From Hymenopellis radicata (taxonomy: Eukaryota; Basidiomycota; Agaricomycetes; Agaricales; Physalacriaceae), in NCBI GenBank assembly GCA_015501595.1, contig JADNRX010000180.1, positions 43,849 through 107,848 of the forward strand: a stretch of DNA of 64,000 nucleotides. Reading direction: 5' to 3'. Position numbers and translations under genes: made by a program. The first letter of the stretch is position 1. Each line of letters starts with the position of its first letter. Shown here piece by piece: positions 63,353 through 64,000 of this stretch. The notes beneath the pieces were generated by a model. The model made no database searches and had not been told where the DNA came from. It worked only from the letters and a program-made list of their open reading frames with translations.

Positions 63353-63627
63353 ATTCGTTTTTAATGTTTTATTTCGTTCTCTTCTTGTATTTTATATATA
63401 CTTGTAACTTGATTCAAGAGTAGAGGTGTACTGGGGATGTTTGACGCTTTCATGTACACTACATGTCAACATCGGATGGAATGGACGAAAGGCGCCCGAT
63501 CTTAGCTTCACGTATGCTTACTTCGCGAATCATCAACGCGTCGCATAAGCAGTAGAATCATCGCTGCTCTTGCTCACAGGAGAAATACAAACAATCCATT
63601 CTGAATAATATAGAGTATGTAGATAGA
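63353..63627. other. Spacer between convergent genes
   Basis: About 275 bases between the SWI3-like stop and the SCP2 stop. AT-rich stretch near 63360-63420; no gene. Confidence 0.35.
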
Positions 63628-64000
63628 TTACAGCTTGGCCTTTGCGCCCTGCGAACAGAATGAATGGACGCACGAACGCGACAAGATGGTGTGCACACCT
63701 TCAGAACACCGTCAAGCTTGGTGGCAAGCATAATGTTACCTTTTGTCTTGAGCTTGCCCGACATGAAGGCTTTCTGGCCGCTTGTCTGAGAACAGGGTCA
63801 GTTGCCATGAACCCGAGTGAGCTGTTGAAACACGCGCCTTTCCGTTGGCCAGGTCGGTGAGCGTCTCGTCCGACAGGGTGATCACAATGTCCGGCTTGGT
63901 GGGCGACGGGCCCTTGGTGACCTCGCCCTTCTTCTTCAGATCAATCGTCCAGCTCGCCTTGTCGCCCCCTCGTTCGTCACAGCGAGCTCGAATATGCCGT
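63628..64000 (-). CDS. SCP2 sterol-carrier domain protein (5' part outside window)
   Basis: Lipid-binding SCP2 fold, usually peroxisomal or cytosolic. Read inward from the window edge: IFELAVTNEGG, KASWTIDLKKKGEVTKGPSP, DIVITLSDETLTDLANGK, then an intron with a GC donor (63786-63837), SGQKAFMSGKLKTKGNIMLA, TKLDGVLK, a second intron, and GAKAKL then stop at 63628. The AKAKL end resembles a C-terminal peroxisome signal. The frame slips at the C run 63965-63969, where one more base restores NEGGDKASW. It may be a stand-alone SCP2 or the tail of a larger protein. Confidence 0.85.

Overview
The window is nuclear DNA from a filamentous basidiomycete, most likely an agaricomycete. Genes are dense and split by many 45-60 base introns with GT(A/G)NGT donors and CTNA-type branch sites. 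Neighbours include families typical of that group: FunK1-like kinases, a DUF6534 membrane protein, a CYP5144/5150-like P450, a PL3 pectate lyase pair, an F-box/LRR protein and a fused BioD-BioA. I cannot name the genus. No tRNA, rRNA, CRISPR array or intact transposon was seen.

Layout. 0-9.2 kb is a duplication-rich block: RPS20 is flanked by three copies of one SDR gene (one inverted at 264-1523, two in tandem at 3080-4329 and 4765-6016). The second tandem unit drags along a broken last exon of RPS20, and a further SDR relic lies near 9.0-9.2 kb beyond a secreted carboxylesterase. 9.4-17 kb holds a small membrane protein, a conventional SDR, a SERINC/TMS1 protein and a TMEM135-like protein. 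17.5-21.5 kb holds two PL3 pectate lyase copies, the second decayed. 22.4-25.4 kb is ARG5,6 (arginine biosynthesis). 26-33 kb holds a small Cys-rich ORF, the WDR24/RTC1 subunit of the SEA/GATOR2 complex, a GPI-type surface protein and an MMTAG2 homologue. 33-37.5 kb is a DUF6534 protein and a P450, divergent. 38-44.3 kb is a convergent pair of FunK1-like kinase paralogues. 46-53 kb holds three small-molecule genes: BioDA (biotin), LYS4 homoaconitase (lysine) and trimethyllysine dioxygenase (carnitine). 53-59 kb holds an F-box protein, VPS34 and a GT32-like glycosyltransferase that starts 50 bases from VPS34. 59-64 kb holds a PPR relic, an unrecognised protein, a SWI3/RSC8 chromatin subunit and the 3' part of an SCP2 sterol-carrier gene.

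Two themes stand out. First, the amplified SDRs at the left end have lost the cofactor glycine motif, the NAG motif and the Tyr/Lys catalytic pair while keeping the fold-defining sequence, so they look like a young family of SDR pseudoenzymes. The FunK1 pair shows a parallel case: one paralogue carries a full kinase domain plus a pseudokinase domain, while the other has lost the full domain and keeps only the pseudokinase. Second, at least a dozen otherwise well-conserved genes are each broken by a missing single base, mostly in a short homopolymer. The simplest reading is systematic homopolymer error in the assembly rather than mass gene death, so reading-frame-based gene models here need correcting.

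Coordinates of multi-exon genes run from start codon to stop codon, introns included. Splice sites were placed by eye from consensus and family conservation.
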